Of a stretch of DNA of 64,000 bases, positions 9,141 to 16,892 are shown piece by piece; the stretch's first letter is position 1; each line of letters begins with the position of its first letter. The position numbers and the translations under genes are program-made. The stretch comes from JBCBWG01 sp038523925. Lineage in GTDB: Bacteria; Pseudomonadota; Alphaproteobacteria; Rhizobiales; Hyphomicrobiaceae. The stretch is taken from contig JBCBIY010000003.1 in the NCBI GenBank assembly GCA_038523925.1, positions 186,001-250,000 on the forward strand, written 5' to 3'. The notes below the pieces were generated by a model. It had not been told where the DNA came from. It made no database searches and saw only the letters and a program-made list of their open reading frames with translations.

Positions 9141-9691
9141 CAGCGCGGCTCATCGATGCTGAAGGGTGTGTCGTAGCCAACGATCATCGCGTAGAGGTCG
9201 GCGACGAGCTGCAATAGGTAGAGCCCGAAGCCCACCGGCACGACGAGATAAGGGATCCAGAGTTTGACGGCCCAGACCGTGTCCGACGTCCAGCCCCGCT
9301 TCCAGGCCGCGTACCACATCTCAAACCCGTAGAACGCCATCGCGCCAAGCACCGCAATCGCAAGCAACAGCGTGACAACTGCGAGCGCCTTGCGAAGTCC
9401 CATCGGCAGCATCATCGGCAGCAGGTCGACGTTCACGTGCCCGCGCAGGCGCTGCACGTAGGGCAGGCCAATCATCGTCGCACCGATCATGAGGTAGATC
9501 ACCGCCTCCGTCTGCCAGATCGTCGACTGGTTCAGGACGAAGCGGATCCAGATCATTTGGCACGTGATCGCGACGGCCGCGACGATCATGCTGGCTGCGA
9601 GGATGCCGCAGCAAAACGAGAGGAAGCCGATCACACGCAGCACGGGATTGCCACCGTGTGGTGCGATGCGCAGCTCAGGTGAGCCGGACAT
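9140..9691 (-). CDS. TRAP transporter small permease (DctQ), first system
   Basis: A 183-residue four-helix membrane protein with the DctQ pattern: hydrophobic helix, WIRFVLNQS, QTEAVIYLMIGATMIGLPYV, then RGHVNVDLL. The ATG at 9691 is chosen over an upstream in-frame start because the extra 21 residues are Arg-rich and lie in the leader. It sits between the binding protein gene, about 100 bases upstream, and dctM, which it overlaps by one base. Confidence 0.9.
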   Translation of the reverse strand: MSGSPELRIAPHGGNPVLRVIGFLSFCCGILAASMIVAAVAITCQMIWIRFVLNQSTIWQTEAVIYLMIGATMIGLPYVQRLRGHVNVDLLPMMLPMGLRKALAVVTLLLAIAVLGAMAFYGFEMWYAAWKRGWTSDTVWAVKLWIPYLVVPVGFGLYLLQLVADLYAMIVGYDTPFSIDEPR

Positions 9692-9794
9692 GGTGGGAGC
9701 CTGTCGGTTCGAGAAACGTCTGAGGCGAGAAGGCAAGAGACGCGGAGCGCGCACGAGGGTGTGCCGCGCTCCGCGTCATCAGGTAGGCCGCGCG

Positions 9795-10781
9795 TTACTC
9801 GACGGCGAGCGCCATGTCGAGCAGCTTCTGGCCGCCATCGACCTTGTCAGCGAACGTCTTGTACGAGGTCGTTTTCGCAATTTCGCGCCAGGCGTTGAAC
9901 TCATCCGGCGACATGTTTTTGATCTCGACGCCGTTGTCCTTGAACACCTTGGCGGCGTTCGCATCCTGCTTCTTGGCTTCGGCGAGGTAGAAGTCCTGCG
10001 CCTTCTTCGCGCCGGCCTTCAGCGCTGCCTGCTGCTCGGCAGACAAGCCATCAAACGTCGCTTTGTTCATGAGCAACGGCTGGTACATAAACCAGAGCGC
10101 GACATCACCCGCCGGCGTGTAGCACTTGACCTGCTCATAGATGCGATACGAGACGAAGCTCGACGACGACGTGTTGGCGGCCTGAAGCACGCCCGTCTGC
10201 AGTGCGTTGTAGATCTCTGACGATGCCATCGACGCGATCGACGCACCGGCACCTGCCAGCATCTGTTCAAACGCCTTACCGGCCGCGCGCGTCTGCAGGC
10301 CCTTCACGTCATTTGGCGACGTGATGCACTTGTCTTTGCCCGCAAAGCCACCGGCCAGATAACCGTGCACCAGGACCATAACGTCGTCCTCGGCCATCAG
10401 CTTTTCGATTTCAGCCATGAACGGCGATGTGTTCAACCGCGCGGCATGGTCGTGGTTCTTCACGAGGCCCGGCATCAGCGTCAGGTTGTACTGCGGCCGC
10501 TCACCACCGGCATAGGCCAGCGGGAACACCGTCATGTCGAGCTGCCCGCGCGACAACGGGCGATACTGCTCGCGCGGCTTGAATAGCGACTTCGACGGAA
10601 AGATCTTGATCGAGAGATCGACGCCGGCGGCTTTGACCTCATCGGCTACGATCTGCGCGACCTTGTGGCGGACATCGCTTGTCGACCACTGGTGGCTCAG
10701 GCGCAATTCCTTCGCGGACACCGCCGTCGCCGTCATGGCGATCGTTGCGGCGAACGAGAGTGCGGTTGTCAGTTTTTTCAT
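9795..10781 (-). CDS. TRAP transporter solute-binding protein (DctP), first system
   Basis: A 328-residue periplasmic binding protein with a Sec signal (residues 1-23, cleavage after AVSA). The mature protein starts KELRLSHQWSTSDVRH and contains the ALQTGVLQAANTS segment where DctP proteins contact the ligand carboxylate. A good ribosome binding site (GGGAGGAAA) precedes the ATG. It heads the dctPQM set and lies 92 bases after the lyxose-isomerase-family gene. Ligand unknown. Confidence 0.93.
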   Translation of the reverse strand: MKKLTTALSFAATIAMTATAVSAKELRLSHQWSTSDVRHKVAQIVADEVKAAGVDLSIKIFPSKSLFKPREQYRPLSRGQLDMTVFPLAYAGGERPQYNLTLMPGLVKNHDHAARLNTSPFMAEIEKLMAEDDVMVLVHGYLAGGFAGKDKCITSPNDVKGLQTRAAGKAFEQMLAGAGASIASMASSEIYNALQTGVLQAANTSSSSFVSYRIYEQVKCYTPAGDVALWFMYQPLLMNKATFDGLSAEQQAALKAGAKKAQDFYLAEAKKQDANAAKVFKDNGVEIKNMSPDEFNAWREIAKTTSYKTFADKVDGGQKLLDMALAVE

Positions 10782-10873
10782 TCGTGATTTCCTCCCAAGG
10801 GGTAGAGCGGCGCAGTTGTAAGCCGGGATTGCGCAGAGGCCAAATGGTCGGGACGACCAAAGCGCCCGGAACG

Positions 10874-11578
10874 TTACCGGCGACCGCCTGGCGCACTGAG
10901 CCAGCGATCGTAATCCGACACCAGGAGATGCGTGGGCACCACGTCTTCTTCGACCGTTGCAAACCGGCCGATCGGCTCTTCAAAGATGTTGTCGCTGACG
11001 TCGTCGTTGACGGTTGAGACTTCCCCGATCAGCACGTCGCCGCCGTCGCCCCAGAACTTGTGCCAGTTGCCTGGATGCAGTGTCACGCTTTCACCTGGCG
11101 CCAGCCGCAGGACATCACCCGGCTGAAGCGTCCGCCGCACCCCATCACAGACGACCGGCACCGGCGCCGACCGGTCGATCTGGCCCGCCGCGTCGCTCTC
11201 GAACATCTCGATCGCAAGCGTGGCGCCGCCGCGATTGATGATGTCTTCGGTTTTCAGGATGTGGCGGTGCATCGGCGAAATCTGATCCTGCCGCGAGATC
11301 ATGATCTTTTCGGCGTAACACATGCCGCCGCCGCGCTTTAGGTCGGCGAGCGATCCGTTGCGCGTCGTAAACAGGAATAGCCCCGTGTTGGCGAAGTCGC
11401 CCGCGCCGTAGTCGGTGATGTCCCATCCGAGCCGCGCATCGATAATCCCGCGCGCATGATCCGCATTCCGCCGGAACGTCTCAGGCGACCAATACGCAAA
11501 TGGCGGCAGGCGAAACCCGAACGACCGGATAAAGCCGTCGGCCTCTGCGATAATGGCGTTGATGAAGGAGCGCTGCAT
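10874..11578 (-). CDS. D-lyxose ketol-isomerase family protein (cupin fold)
   Basis: A 234-residue protein that follows the D-lyxose/D-mannose isomerase family along its length: MQRSFINAII at the start, LGWDITDYGAGDF (50-62), YAEKIMISRQDQISPMHRHI and KTEDIINRGGATLAIEMF. His104, His106 and Glu111 match the first metal ligands of this family, and a later His (168 or 173) the fourth. The ATG at 11578 is the family start; a longer in-frame start at 11644 would add 22 residues not found in the family. It is divergent from the BKACE gene and upstream of a TRAP operon. Known members turn D-lyxose into D-xylulose. An isomerase is unexpected next to carnitine genes, so the real substrate is open. Confidence 0.88.
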   Translation of the reverse strand: MQRSFINAIIAEADGFIRSFGFRLPPFAYWSPETFRRNADHARGIIDARLGWDITDYGAGDFANTGLFLFTTRNGSLADLKRGGGMCYAEKIMISRQDQISPMHRHILKTEDIINRGGATLAIEMFESDAAGQIDRSAPVPVVCDGVRRTLQPGDVLRLAPGESVTLHPGNWHKFWGDGGDVLIGEVSTVNDDVSDNIFEEPIGRFATVEEDVVPTHLLVSDYDRWLSAPGGRR

Positions 11579-11713
11579 CTGGCAGGTGTAGCATGGCGCT
11601 TGAAGCGCGCGAGAGGGGACGGCCCTGCTCGACCCCCTGGACACCGGCGCCGGATGGCGAATGATCTACCGGATCGCGGCCCCGAGTGCCGCCGCCCGGA
11701 CAGGACGCCGCCC

Positions 11714-12625
11714 ATGCCGCTTACCATGACCCGCGAGGTCTTCATCACATGCGCCGTTACCGGCTCCGGCGCCACGCAGGATCGGAGCCCTCATGTGCCG
11801 CGCACGCCGGACGAGATCGCGGCAAGCGCCATCGACGCGGCACGCGCCGGCGCGGCGATCGTCCATTGTCACGTCCGCGACCCGGTGACCGGCGCCCCCT
11901 CGCGCCGCCTCGACTTTTACCGGGACGTCACCGAACGCATCCGCGCAGCCGACGTCGATGTTGTGCTCAACCTGACGGCCGGCATGGGCGGCGACCTCGT
12001 GTTCGGATCGCCCGAAGCGCCGTTCCCCTTGAACGCCGACGCGACGGATATGGCCGGCGCAAGTGAACGCATGACCCACATTGAAGCCTGCCGACCTGAG
12101 ATCTGCACGCTTGATTGCGGCACGATGAACTTCGCCGAAGCCGATTACGTGATGACGAACACGCCCGGCATGCTGCGCGCAATGGGCGGCAGGATGACCG
12201 CGCTCGGCGTCAAACCGGAGATCGAAGCCTTCGACACGGGTCATCTTTGGTTCGCGAAACAGCTCGTCGCCGAGGGCACGCTCGCGAGCCCCGCGTTGGT
12301 GCAGCTTTGCATGGGCGTGCCCTGGGGCGCGCCGAACGACCTCGGCACGTACCTCGCGATGGTCAACGCGATCCCGCCGGACTGGACGTGGTCAGCGTTT
12401 TCACTCGGCCGGGATCAGATGGCCTACGTCGCGGCGGCAGTTCTCGCGGGCGGCCATGTCCGCGTCGGGCTCGAAGATAACCTCTGGCTTGAGAAGGGCG
12501 TGTTGGCGACCAACGCTCAGCTCGTCGCGCGCGCAGCCGGTATCATCGAAGGGATGGGCGCGCGTGTGATGGGTCCTGCGGACGTGCGCGCGAAGCTCGG
12601 CCTGCAAAAGCGGGCGCCGGCATGA
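11714..12625 (+). CDS. BKACE family beta-keto acid cleavage enzyme (DUF849)
   Basis: A 303-residue TIM-barrel enzyme of the BKACE family, which uses acetyl-CoA to cleave a beta-keto acid, releasing acetoacetate and a CoA ester. The start REVFITCAVTGSG and the zinc-site motif HCHVRDP (His51, His53) are typical, as is VRVGLEDNLWL towards the end. Its stop overlaps the start of the carnitine dehydrogenase-thioesterase fusion by four bases (ATGA), which points to the dehydrocarnitine-cleaving subgroup giving betainyl-CoA plus acetoacetate. ATG 11714 is preferred; ATG 11726 is also possible. The frame stays open upstream to 11456, but that part overlaps the divergent gene and has no family match. 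Confidence 0.9.
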   Translation: MPLTMTREVFITCAVTGSGATQDRSPHVPRTPDEIAASAIDAARAGAAIVHCHVRDPVTGAPSRRLDFYRDVTERIRAADVDVVLNLTAGMGGDLVFGSPEAPFPLNADATDMAGASERMTHIEACRPEICTLDCGTMNFAEADYVMTNTPGMLRAMGGRMTALGVKPEIEAFDTGHLWFAKQLVAEGTLASPALVQLCMGVPWGAPNDLGTYLAMVNAIPPDWTWSAFSLGRDQMAYVAAAVLAGGHVRVGLEDNLWLEKGVLATNAQLVARAAGIIEGMGARVMGPADVRAKLGLQKRAPA

Positions 12626-14061
12626 GCCGCCGCGCCGCAATCATTGGCGGCGGCGTCATCGGCGGCGGGTGGGCTGCCCGCTTCCTGCTCAACGGGTGGG
12701 ACGTCGCGCTTTTCGACCCCGATCCAGACGCCGCGCGCAAGGTGGATACCGTTCTCGAAAACGCCAGGTGTGCGCTTCCTGCGATCTACGATGCCGCGCT
12801 TCCGCCGGAGGGCCGTCTCAGCTTTTGCGATGACGTGCGCACAGCCGTTGCAGGCGCTGACTGGGTCCAGGAGAGCGTGCCGGAACGGCTAGACCTCAAA
12901 CACACTGTCCACGCGGCCATAACCAATCATGCGCCGGCCGCTGCCATCATCGGGTCGTCGACCTCGGGCTTCAAACCGTCTCAACTCAACGCCGCAGGGG
13001 CGCGCGCGATCGTCGCCCACCCGTTCAATCCCGTCTATTTGCTGCCGCTTGTGGAACTCGTCGGCGACGCCGACCGCTGTGGGCGCGCGGCCGAGATCCT
13101 GCGCGGCATCGGCATGTTCCCGCTGACCATCGCACAGGAGATCGACGCGCACATTGCAGACCGGCTGCTGGAAGCCGTCTGGCGCGAGAGCCTGTGGCTC
13201 GTGAAGGACGGGATCGCGACCACGCAAGAGATCGACGACGCAATCCGCATGGGGTTCGGGCTCAGGTGGGCGCAGATGGGGCTGTTCGAGACCTACCGGA
13301 TCGCCGGCGGCGAAGCGGGCATGAAGCATTTCATGGCGCAGTTCGGGCCGGCGCTCGCATGGCCCTGGACAAAGCTCACGGACGTGCCTGAGTTCGATGA
13401 CGCGTTGGTCGATCTGATCGCGGGCCAGTCTGATGCGCAGTCCGGCCATCTTACGATCCGCGAACTGGAAGCCCGCCGCGACACAAACCTCGTGGGCCTG
13501 TTGCGCGCGCTGAAGGTCAGCCGGGCTGGCGCCGGCGTCGTCGTCAGGGACCACGAGGCGCAGCTGATGCGCACCGGGGCCCGCGACACCAAAGCTCGCG
13601 CCATCACGGTTGACCGGCAGGTGCCGCCAAGCTGGACCGACTACAACGGCCACATGAACGAAGCGCACTATCTTGAACTCGGGTCGCAGGCAACGGACCG
13701 GCTGATGGAACTGATCGGCGCGGACGCAGACTATGTCGCGCGCGGCTTCAGCTACTTCACCGTTGAGAGCCACCTGCGCTTTATCGCCGAAATCGCTGCC
13801 GGCGACCGCGTTCGCGCGCGCACCCGGGTCCTCGGCGCGGACGCCCGAAAGCTGCATCTCTTCCATGAGATCACGCGCGGCGACGGCACCGAAGCCGCGA
13901 CCGTCGAGACGCTCCTGCTGCACGTCGACCTGAACACCCGCAAGAGCTGCCCCCCGCCAGCAGCCATCGCCGACGCCGTGCAAGAACTGGCCGAGCAGGC
14001 CGCCGACCTAGCGGCGCCCGAAGGCATATGCCTCGGTGTCGGCGGCGGTCGCGGAGGCTAG
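12622..14061 (+). CDS. L-carnitine dehydrogenase / betainyl-CoA thioesterase fusion
   Basis: A 479-residue fusion. Residues 1-310 are a 3-hydroxyacyl-CoA-dehydrogenase-type oxidoreductase: Rossmann motif GGGVIGGGWAAR near the N-terminus, SSTSGF (112-117) and AHPFNP with catalytic His133. Residues about 327-455 form a hotdog thioesterase with VPPSWTDYNGHMNEAHY (Asp340). This arrangement is known for carnitine dehydrogenases, which oxidise carnitine to 3-dehydrocarnitine with NAD; the appended thioesterase releases glycine betaine from betainyl-CoA. The coupled BKACE gene supplies the intervening cleavage step, so the pair covers carnitine to glycine betaine. A short Gly-rich tail ends the protein. 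Confidence 0.92.
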   Translation: MSRRAAIIGGGVIGGGWAARFLLNGWDVALFDPDPDAARKVDTVLENARCALPAIYDAALPPEGRLSFCDDVRTAVAGADWVQESVPERLDLKHTVHAAITNHAPAAAIIGSSTSGFKPSQLNAAGARAIVAHPFNPVYLLPLVELVGDADRCGRAAEILRGIGMFPLTIAQEIDAHIADRLLEAVWRESLWLVKDGIATTQEIDDAIRMGFGLRWAQMGLFETYRIAGGEAGMKHFMAQFGPALAWPWTKLTDVPEFDDALVDLIAGQSDAQSGHLTIRELEARRDTNLVGLLRALKVSRAGAGVVVRDHEAQLMRTGARDTKARAITVDRQVPPSWTDYNGHMNEAHYLELGSQATDRLMELIGADADYVARGFSYFTVESHLRFIAEIAAGDRVRARTRVLGADARKLHLFHEITRGDGTEAATVETLLLHVDLNTRKSCPPPAAIADAVQELAEQAADLAAPEGICLGVGGGRGG

Positions 14062-14133
14062 TCGGTCGAGGTGGCCCTTGATTCCGAAGCGGCCAACAGA
14101 CTGCCCGAGAGCCAGCCGCGACCGACCAGTCGA

Positions 14134-14520
14134 TCACGGCAACTCCGCGGACTTTGCTGACAAGCTGAGATCGATGATCAGCCGACCCTCGTTCAGCAGC
14201 CAGGGCCGCACTGTGCACGTGCGGTAGCCGCCAGCGTGCATCGGATCTGCAGCGGCGAGCGCCCGGGCTTCCTCCAAGGAACTGGCGCGTAGCACAACGA
14301 GCCCTTCCATCGACCAGACTTCGCCGGCCTCGTCGCCAAGCGGGCCCGCCGCGAACAGCCGCCCTTCGCTCTCAAGTTTCTTTTGATAGGCGAGATGCTC
14401 TCCCAGCGCCTGCTCGATCTCAGCGGCGCTGGCGTTGGGTTTCGAATGGACGACAAAGAGTTCGCGACCAAGCACACCTTTCGCGCGCGCTCGGGCTTTG
14501 TAGTCTTCCCAGCTTGCCAC
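14134..14520 (-). CDS. YciI-like (YCII domain) protein
   Basis: A 128-residue protein with the YCII-related ferredoxin-like fold: ELFVVHSKPNASAAEI, HLAYQKKLESEGRLFAAGPL (conserved His), then SLEEARALAAADPMHAGG. Some relatives act as small dehalogenases or lactone-handling enzymes in aromatic catabolism; most are uncharacterised. The start is GTG behind a perfect AGGAGG. It is divergent from the FAH-family gene, sharing a regulatory region with an inverted repeat. Confidence 0.88.
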   Translation of the reverse strand: MASWEDYKARARAKGVLGRELFVVHSKPNASAAEIEQALGEHLAYQKKLESEGRLFAAGPLGDEAGEVWSMEGLVVLRASSLEEARALAAADPMHAGGYRTCTVRPWLLNEGRLIIDLSLSAKSAELP

Positions 14521-14532
14521 GTTGCCTCCTAA

Positions 14533-14575
14533 TTTTGTCGATGTTCAAAGTCATGGAGAATTAATATCGATAAAA
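14533..14575. promoter_or_regulatory. Inverted repeat, candidate operator
   Basis: TTTTGTCGAT (14533-14542) and ATCGATAAAA (14566-14575) are inverted copies matching at nine of ten positions. They lie between the divergent YciI-like and FAH-family genes, and the right half abuts the -35 element of the FAH promoter. A related perfect palindrome occurs upstream of the TRAP binding-protein gene at 26.3 kb. The GntR/FCD regulator encoded at 21 kb is the obvious candidate to bind, but that is inference. Confidence 0.5.
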
Positions 14576-14603
14576 TTGACGCCGGCTAGGGGAAGGCTAT
14601 AGG
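14576..14603 (+). promoter_or_regulatory. Sigma70-type promoter for the FAH-family operon
   Basis: TTGACG (14576-14581), a 16-base spacer and TATAGG (14598-14603) point towards the gene starting at 14642. The -35 element directly adjoins an inverted-repeat half-site, so a protein bound there would block RNA polymerase. Confidence 0.6.
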
Positions 14604-14641
14604 CTCGCCGCAACCAAAAAACTCGGGCCGGGGAAACGCTG

Positions 14642-15535
14642 ATGAGGCTGGTCTCTTATTTGAGTGGCGGCTCTGCTCGTGTCGGCTGTGTCAAAGGCGA
14701 CAAGGTCGTCGATCTGTCGGCCTGCGATCCGCAAATCCCATCGACGATGCGCGGCCTGATTGAAGGTGGCGACGCCGCAATGGCCCGCGTGAAAGATGCG
14801 CTTGCCGACCCTTCCGCCAGCAACAGTTTTGATCTCGGCGCGCTCACACTCCTGCCAGTCGTCACGGATGCGCCGAAAATCCTGTGTGTGGGCCTCAACT
14901 ACGTCGACCATGCCAAGGAAGGCGGCAATGCCGTACCTGACTATCCCGGCATGTTCATGCGCTCGAACCGGTCGATGATCGGGCATGGCGAGCCGATGGT
15001 CCGTCCGCACGCTTCAGACACACTCGATTACGAGGCTGAGTTGCTGGTCATTGTCGGGCGCGGCGGTCGTCACATTTCACAGGCCGACGCGTTGAGCCAC
15101 GTCTTCGGATATTCGATCTGCAACGACGGGTCCGTCCGCGCCTATCAACGCAAGGGCGCCCAGTGGACGCCAGGCAAAAACTTTGATGGCACCGGCGCCG
15201 TCGGCCCCTGGATTGTGACGCCCGACGAACTCCCGGAAGGCGCTGATGGCCTCACCATTCGATCGCGGCTCAACGGCGAAGTGATGCAGAACTCGAATAC
15301 CAAAAACATGATCTTCAAGGTGCCCCACGTCATCGCGATCGCGAGTGAATTCACGACGCTGGAACCAGGCGACATGATCGCGATGGGGACGCCGGAAGGC
15401 GTTGGCTATCCACGAAATCCGCCGGTGTTCATGCGTCCCGGCGATGTGGTCGAAGTCGAAATCGAAGATATCGGCGTTCTGCGCAACCCTGTCATCGATG
15501 AGAGCGACGCCGTCCCGCGCGAGGCCAGGCGCTGA
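14642..15535 (+). CDS. Fumarylacetoacetate hydrolase (FAH) family protein
   Basis: A 297-residue FAH-superfamily enzyme. After a short N-terminal domain, the catalytic part shows LCVGLNYVDHAKE, DYEAELLVIVGRGGR with metal-binding acidic residues, a core NDGSVRAYQRKGAQWTPGKN and the family hallmark GTPEGVGYPR. FAH-family enzymes cleave C-C bonds, hydrate, or decarboxylate keto acids at the end of aromatic and related pathways. The first gene of a plus-strand operon, its stop overlaps the next start (TGATG). An intradiol dioxygenase gene 5 kb downstream supports an aromatic pathway, but the exact substrate is not readable. Confidence 0.92.
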   Translation: MRLVSYLSGGSARVGCVKGDKVVDLSACDPQIPSTMRGLIEGGDAAMARVKDALADPSASNSFDLGALTLLPVVTDAPKILCVGLNYVDHAKEGGNAVPDYPGMFMRSNRSMIGHGEPMVRPHASDTLDYEAELLVIVGRGGRHISQADALSHVFGYSICNDGSVRAYQRKGAQWTPGKNFDGTGAVGPWIVTPDELPEGADGLTIRSRLNGEVMQNSNTKNMIFKVPHVIAIASEFTTLEPGDMIAMGTPEGVGYPRNPPVFMRPGDVVEVEIEDIGVLRNPVIDESDAVPREARR

Positions 15536-16242
15536 TGTCTTCGCGCAATGAGAGCACCGATCGAGCGCCTGTTGGCGCGGCATCTGCGGACAGCCTGTCA
15601 ATCGATGACCTGCGCCTGCAAGCGCAACATGAAGCGCGCGCGCTGCGACAGCGGATCGGTTCGGTCGACGCCGACGCGATCCAACTGCTCTTTACCGGCG
15701 CCCGATCTCACTACGCGTGGACCGATCGGCCGGTGTCCGAGGCCCAGTTGCGGGCCCTCTACGACGTCGTGAAAATGGGCCCGACCAGCATGAACGGCTG
15801 CCCCGCACGGTTTGTTTTCATCACGTCTGAAGACGGCAAGGCTCGCCTCTCCAAGGCTCTGAAGCCAGCCAACGTTCCAAAAATGATGGGCGCGCCAGTG
15901 ACGGCCATCATCGCGTACGACCCGGCATTCTGGGAAAAACTCCCAGCGCTTTTTCCGCACGAGGACCGCCGTGGGCATTTTTCGGGAAAACCTGATTACG
16001 CCGAAGAAACAGCCTTCCGGAATTCCACCCTCCAAGGCGGATACCTGATGATCGCAGCCCGCGCGATGGGGTTGGATGTCGGCGCGATGTCGGGATTTAC
16101 AAACGAGATCGTCGACCAGGAATTCTTCAGCGAGACCGGCTGGAAGTCGAACTTCCTATGTAACATTGGGTACGCTGACGAGAGCGCACTTTTTCAACGA
16201 CTGCCGCGTTTCGACTTTGATGAGGCATGTACGTTCGCCTAG
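15535..16242 (+). CDS. Nitroreductase-family protein, RutE-like (3-hydroxypropionate-forming type)
   Basis: A 235-residue FMN-dependent nitroreductase-fold protein. VKMGPTSMNGCPARFVFI, KPANVPKMMGAPVTAIIAYD, LQGGYLMIAARAMGLDVG and the ending NIGYADE...LPRFDFDEA follow RutE, which reduces malonic semialdehyde to 3-hydroxypropionate in pyrimidine breakdown. No other rut gene is present, so a different toxic aldehyde may be the substrate. It is translationally coupled to the FAH-family gene. About 30 residues of N-terminal extension precede the family core. Confidence 0.85.
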   Translation: MSSRNESTDRAPVGAASADSLSIDDLRLQAQHEARALRQRIGSVDADAIQLLFTGARSHYAWTDRPVSEAQLRALYDVVKMGPTSMNGCPARFVFITSEDGKARLSKALKPANVPKMMGAPVTAIIAYDPAFWEKLPALFPHEDRRGHFSGKPDYAEETAFRNSTLQGGYLMIAARAMGLDVGAMSGFTNEIVDQEFFSETGWKSNFLCNIGYADESALFQRLPRFDFDEACTFA

Positions 16243-16280
16243 CCCACCCGGCGCGCGAACGATTGGCGAGGCAAGCAGAT

Positions 16281-16742
16281 ATGGTCACCATCAAGCCGAA
16301 GACGATCGTGCAGCAGCACGTCGAGGCCGAATGCCCAACGCACGCACGCACCGACGTTCGCGTTCGAAATCTCACGTTGACCATCGACGAGCCGGAAGAG
16401 CGAGGCGGCACCAATAAGGGGCCTGCGCCAACCGAGACGGCCATTGCTGCACTGCTCGGCTGCACCAATACGATCGGGCACAAATGCGCCCACCAACTCG
16501 GCATCACAATTCGATCGATGTCGGTGTCTGCAAAAGCCAGCTTCGACCGTCGCGGTGTCACGCTCGCAGAAGAAATCGACGTCCCGTATCCGGAAATACA
16601 GCTTCGGGTCGTCGTCGAATCCGATGCAAGCCAAGCCGACATTGAACGCCTTGGTGTTGAGGTCGCGAAGTTCTGTCCTCTCGCGAAAATCTTCAAGCAG
16701 GCTGGAACCACGCTGAACGAGGAGTGGATACTGAAATCTTGA
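16281..16742 (+). CDS. OsmC-family protein
   Basis: A 153-residue OsmC/Ohr-fold protein with the two reactive cysteines in their usual settings: Cys61 in ALLGCTNTIGHK and Cys132 in KFCPLAKIF. Such proteins reduce organic hydroperoxides, though many in catabolic operons are of unknown role. ATG 16281 is chosen over the in-frame start at 16227 because that one overlaps the upstream gene, whereas GAGG lies nine bases before 16281. Third gene of the FAH operon. Confidence 0.88.
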   Translation: MVTIKPKTIVQQHVEAECPTHARTDVRVRNLTLTIDEPEERGGTNKGPAPTETAIAALLGCTNTIGHKCAHQLGITIRSMSVSAKASFDRRGVTLAEEIDVPYPEIQLRVVVESDASQADIERLGVEVAKFCPLAKIFKQAGTTLNEEWILKS

Positions 16743-16892
16743 AGTCGCGAGGCACCGTGCTCATGGCCACGTACGGTCTCGCGCGGATTGGGTAAGTGAT
16801 AGCCCGGGACTTGGCTTAGACACGACCGATGCGGTGTCGCTGGTGATCCGGATCTGTCAGGCGAAAAACAAAAAACTTATGGGAGTGAGGAA

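Noticed and set aside
11456..11713. Upstream extension of the BKACE frame
   Set aside because: It overlaps the divergent lyxose-isomerase-family gene and has no similarity to BKACE N-termini, which start near residue MPLTMTREVF.
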